6,103 nucleotides of DNA, taken from contig JAUXGF010000191.1 of the NCBI GenBank assembly GCA_030622395.1, forward strand, positions 1 to 6,103. Direction: 5' to 3'. Shown here piece after piece: positions 4,534 to 6,103 of this stretch. The stretch is from Calditrichaceae bacterium (GTDB lineage: Bacteria > Calditrichota > Calditrichia > Calditrichales > Calditrichaceae). Position numbers and translations under genes: made by a program. The notes under the pieces are model-generated. The model saw only the letters and a list, made by a program, of their open reading frames with translations, made no database searches and had not been told where the DNA came from. How positions within the stretch are numbered: the first letter of the stretch is position 1; every line of letters begins with the position of its first letter.

Positions 4534-5421
4534 ATGTCAAAAATTAAATTTTGGGGCGTACGCGGTTCAATACCAACACCCGGACCAACTACCGTTCGAT
4601 ATGGGGGCAACACTGCCTGTGTAGAATTGCGTCATGAAGATAAACTGTTCATTTTAGACGCAGGTTCGGGGATTCGTTTGTTTGGCGTCGAATTATTAAA
4701 GAAAAAAACTCCGATCAAAGCAAGTATTTTCATAAGCCACATGCATTGGGATCATATTCAGGGCATCCCCTTTTTTACACCTGCATTTATTCCGGGAAAC
4801 ATGTTTACTATTTATGGCGCAGAAGAAGCGGATAAAGAACTGGAAACGATTATCGCCGGTCAAATGGATCCTACTTATTTCCCTGTTGAGCTTGAAGAAA
4901 TGAATGCAAAAATTGAATTTAAACGCTTATACGAAGGCAGCTACGAAATAGACGGCATACGAGTCGATACGCTTTATATTAATCACCCCGGTAATGCGCT
5001 GGGATATAAATTTCATTTAGATGATAAGAATGTTGTTTATATTAGCGATAACGAACCGTTTGCCGGCGCTTCATATTCCGGTTCTTATGATAAAGAATAT
5101 TCCGAAGATATCCTTATCGGGGAGAACAGCAGCGAGAAGCTTATTGATTTTATTAAAGGAGCGTCTTTGTTAATTCACGACGCCCAATATACGCCCGAAG
5201 AATATAAAAGTCATGTAACCTGGGGACATTCTCCTTATGACTATACTGTAAATCTTGGATTACAGGCAAAGGTAAACCGGTTAGCGCTTTTTCATCACGA
5301 TCCTCTGCATAACGATGATTTTATAGATTCAATGTTAGAAGAAGCCCGCAAATTAGCCCGCCGGGCAAAAAGCAATATGGAAATAACCGCGGCGCAAGAA
5401 GGGATGGTAATTGAATTATAA
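4534..5421 (+). CDS. MBL-fold metallo-hydrolase, phosphodiesterase-like
   Basis: The product is a 295-residue metallo-beta-lactamase-fold hydrolase of the COG1235 type (PhnP / class II cAMP phosphodiesterase-like). Such enzymes cleave phosphodiester bonds with two metal ions, but the true substrate cannot be read from sequence. The N-terminus has the subfamily signature WGVRGSIPTPGP and YGGNT. The metal-binding motif is His69-x-His71-x-Asp73-His74 (SHMHWDH). Further likely ligands are His151 (INHPG), Asp172 (YISDN), His215-Asp216 (LIHDAQYT), His232 (TWGHS) and the C-terminal His254-His255 (LFHHDP). No signal peptide is visible, so it is probably cytoplasmic. The ATG at 4534 is chosen because homologous proteins begin just before FWGVRGS. 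An upstream TTG at 4489 falls inside the repeat element. The Shine-Dalgarno (AGGCGG, 4525-4530) is weak. It lies downstream of, and probably works with, the response regulator. Confidence 0.9.
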   Translation: MSKIKFWGVRGSIPTPGPTTVRYGGNTACVELRHEDKLFILDAGSGIRLFGVELLKKKTPIKASIFISHMHWDHIQGIPFFTPAFIPGNMFTIYGAEEADKELETIIAGQMDPTYFPVELEEMNAKIEFKRLYEGSYEIDGIRVDTLYINHPGNALGYKFHLDDKNVVYISDNEPFAGASYSGSYDKEYSEDILIGENSSEKLIDFIKGASLLIHDAQYTPEEYKSHVTWGHSPYDYTVNLGLQAKVNRLALFHHDPLHNDDFIDSMLEEARKLARRAKSNMEITAAQEGMVIEL

Positions 5422-5630
5422 ATCCTGCGCTACGAAGCAGACCTCATTCCGTCTTTAAGTTACTCTATAGTATTGTATTCGTTTCCGCCTTGTAATATTA
5501 TTCAATAGCTGTTATTTAAGAGTATAAAATCAAGGATTAATTAGTTGATCAGTTCGTTTTATATGATTGAAGATAAGAGGATAAGGTTGTTGATTTTATT
5601 TGATAAAATTGATATTTTTGATTTAAAGAT
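5422..5630. other. Gene-free AT-rich intergenic stretch
   Basis: No coding frame with a start signal is seen between the hydrolase stop and the leader of the next gene. There is a short stem (CTGC 5425-5428 with GCAG 5437-5440, 8-base loop) without a T tract, and a palindromic AT hairpin ATTTTAT-TTG-ATAAAAT (5593-5609). TGAT recurs at 5591, 5601, 5610 and 5619, roughly once per helical turn. Confidence 0.55.
5590..5618 (+). promoter_or_regulatory. Candidate promoter of the truncated gene
   Basis: TTGATT (5590-5595) and TATTTT (5613-5618) have 17-base spacing. A nearby overlapping option is TTGATA (5600-5605) with TTTAAA (5622-5627) at 16 bases. Either would give a leader of roughly 70-80 bases containing the switch-like hairpin region. 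AT-rich composition makes chance matches likely. Confidence 0.3.
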
Positions 5631-5665
5631 ACCGAACTAACTTCGGTCAATAAAATGTTAGCGGT
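5631..5665 (+). promoter_or_regulatory. Leader with two competing hairpins
   Basis: Fold A is ACCGAA (5631-5636), loop CTAAC, TTCGGT (5642-5647), a perfect 6-bp stem. The whole loop CTAAC (5637-5641) is complementary to GTTAG (5657-5661). In fold B, ACCG plus CTAAC pairs with GTTAGCGGT (5657-5665) as nine pairs with a 2-base bulge. The folds are mutually exclusive, or together make a loop-pairing pseudoknot, and they lie 40 bases before the ATG at 5706. It matches no riboswitch class I recognise. Confidence 0.35.
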
Positions 5666-5705
5666 AATATCATAACATACAGCAATTTATTAATTGAGGT
5701 AAATA

Positions 5706-6008
5706 ATGACTAATTCCTTGAGTAAAATAATAAATCTAAGAGTAAATGATTACCCAATCATCTTAAATGATAAATTAAGTGAGTCATTATTAAAACGACA
5801 TAATATTTCAAAAGCAAGTATGTGTCAGAGATTTTTTGTAAAACCCCCTAAGGATGTAGATTTGTTTTGGTCTAAAAATTGTGAATTAAAATATATTGCT
5901 GACGATTCAGATGGTGTTTTTAATTTAAATGAAATAAATAAGATATTTCCTATAATTAATCCAAGTGCAGGAGCTGATGCAATGTATATATTGGACCCCA
6001 AAAACTAG
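5706..6008 (+). pseudogene. Unknown protein gene, 3' end apparently removed by an IS3-family insertion
   Basis: The frame encodes 100 residues starting MTNSLSKIINLRVNDYPIIL, with a good Shine-Dalgarno (GAGGT, 5696-5700) five bases before the ATG. I do not recognise the family. It is hydrophilic with mixed charge, has no signal peptide or membrane segment, and has one segment, FPIINPSAGADAMYIL (residues 80-95), that looks like the start of a folded core. The last few residues (LDPKN) and the stop TAG are read from the predicted left end of an IS3-family element beginning at about 5992. The native protein was therefore probably longer than ~95 residues. The AT-rich codon use is similar to the toxin-antitoxin genes and unlike the MBL gene. 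It could be an accessory or immunity-type gene, but this is a guess. Confidence 0.55.
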
Positions 6009-6103
6009 ACCAGCGTATAAGGTGGATTATTTAACCAAGAGAGGGGTCTTATGACACGAAAAAAGTACAGCGCAGAATTCAAATCTAAAGTAGCATTAGC
6101 TGC
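5992..6103 (+). mobile_element. Left end of an IS3-family insertion sequence (partial)
   Basis: The segment starts TGGACCCCAAAAACTAGACC, beginning with the TG expected at an IS3-family tip, and runs 59 bases to an IS3-type orfA start at 6051. The orfA leader contains a strong Shine-Dalgarno. The right end, the second inverted repeat and any target duplication lie beyond the window, so the exact border (5992 within a few bases) is inferred. Confidence 0.65.
6051..6103 (+). CDS. IS3-family transposase OrfA, N-terminal fragment
   Basis: Seventeen codons plus two bases are in the window, reading MTRKKYSAEFKSKVALA. This is the typical N-terminus of the IS3/IS911 OrfA helix-turn-helix protein (basic start, then YSAEFKxKVAL), which binds the IS ends. 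In the family OrfA overlaps OrfB, and the active transposase OrfAB is made by programmed -1 frameshifting. That part is not visible. GGGG of the sequence GAGGGG (6041-6046) lies four bases before the ATG. The gene runs off the right edge. Confidence 0.85.
   Translation, partial: MTRKKYSAEFKSKVALA

Noticed and set aside
5425..5440. CTGC..GCAG hairpin as terminator of the MBL gene
   Set aside because: It has only a 4-bp stem with an 8-base loop and no following T tract.

Overview
This AT-rich bacterial window probably comes from a Gram-negative lineage that uses Shine-Dalgarno-led starts. The complete housekeeping primase, the DUF3467 gene, and intergenic DNA full of degenerate short-word repeats (AATCACC, CAGTATC/GCATCCA, GGTTCAA) and CCCGAT..ATCGGG hairpins suggest a low-GC chromosome, possibly of the FCB/Calditrichota type. 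That placement is a guess from style, not from a phylogenetic marker search.

Layout. Positions 1-876 carry no gene and hold several repeat structures: an imperfect tandem duplication (1-162), two interleaved 12-bp inverted repeats with a pseudoknot topology (298-380), a CAGTATC-word inverted-repeat element (502-704) and a 16-bp inverted repeat (717-781). Next is a compact type II toxin-antitoxin operon, a RelB/DinJ-type antitoxin (947-1207) and a YafQ/RelE-type mRNA interferase (1204-1470), joined by a TTGA overlap. A DUF3467 gene (1621-1920, minus) and the DNA primase gene dnaG (2041-3858, plus) diverge from a 120-bp region with a good sigma70-type promoter on the minus strand.

Directly after the dnaG stop is a perfect TGTGA-N6-TCACA Crp-type half-site pair (3859-3874). 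Downstream of it are a single-domain response regulator (3948-4313, TTG start with a strong Shine-Dalgarno) and an MBL-fold phosphodiesterase-like hydrolase (4534-5421). The two are separated by a ~197-bp element with ~30-bp imperfect terminal inverted repeats (4311-4507) whose first three bases are the response regulator's stop codon. Without this element the two genes would be almost adjacent, so a response-regulator/hydrolase operon with Crp-like control is the most interesting functional hypothesis here.

The right end holds a noncoding stretch with a switch-like hairpin (5631-5665), then a small gene of unknown function (from 5706) that appears to be cut off by the left end of an IS3-family insertion sequence (from about 5992). 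The first 17 codons of the IS orfA transposase gene lie at 6051-6103. Three chromosomal units (primase/DUF3467, regulator/hydrolase and an unknown gene) are therefore set in intergenic DNA shaped by small repeats, a toxin-antitoxin module and an IS. No CRISPR array, tRNA, rRNA or obvious multi-gene defence system is visible.
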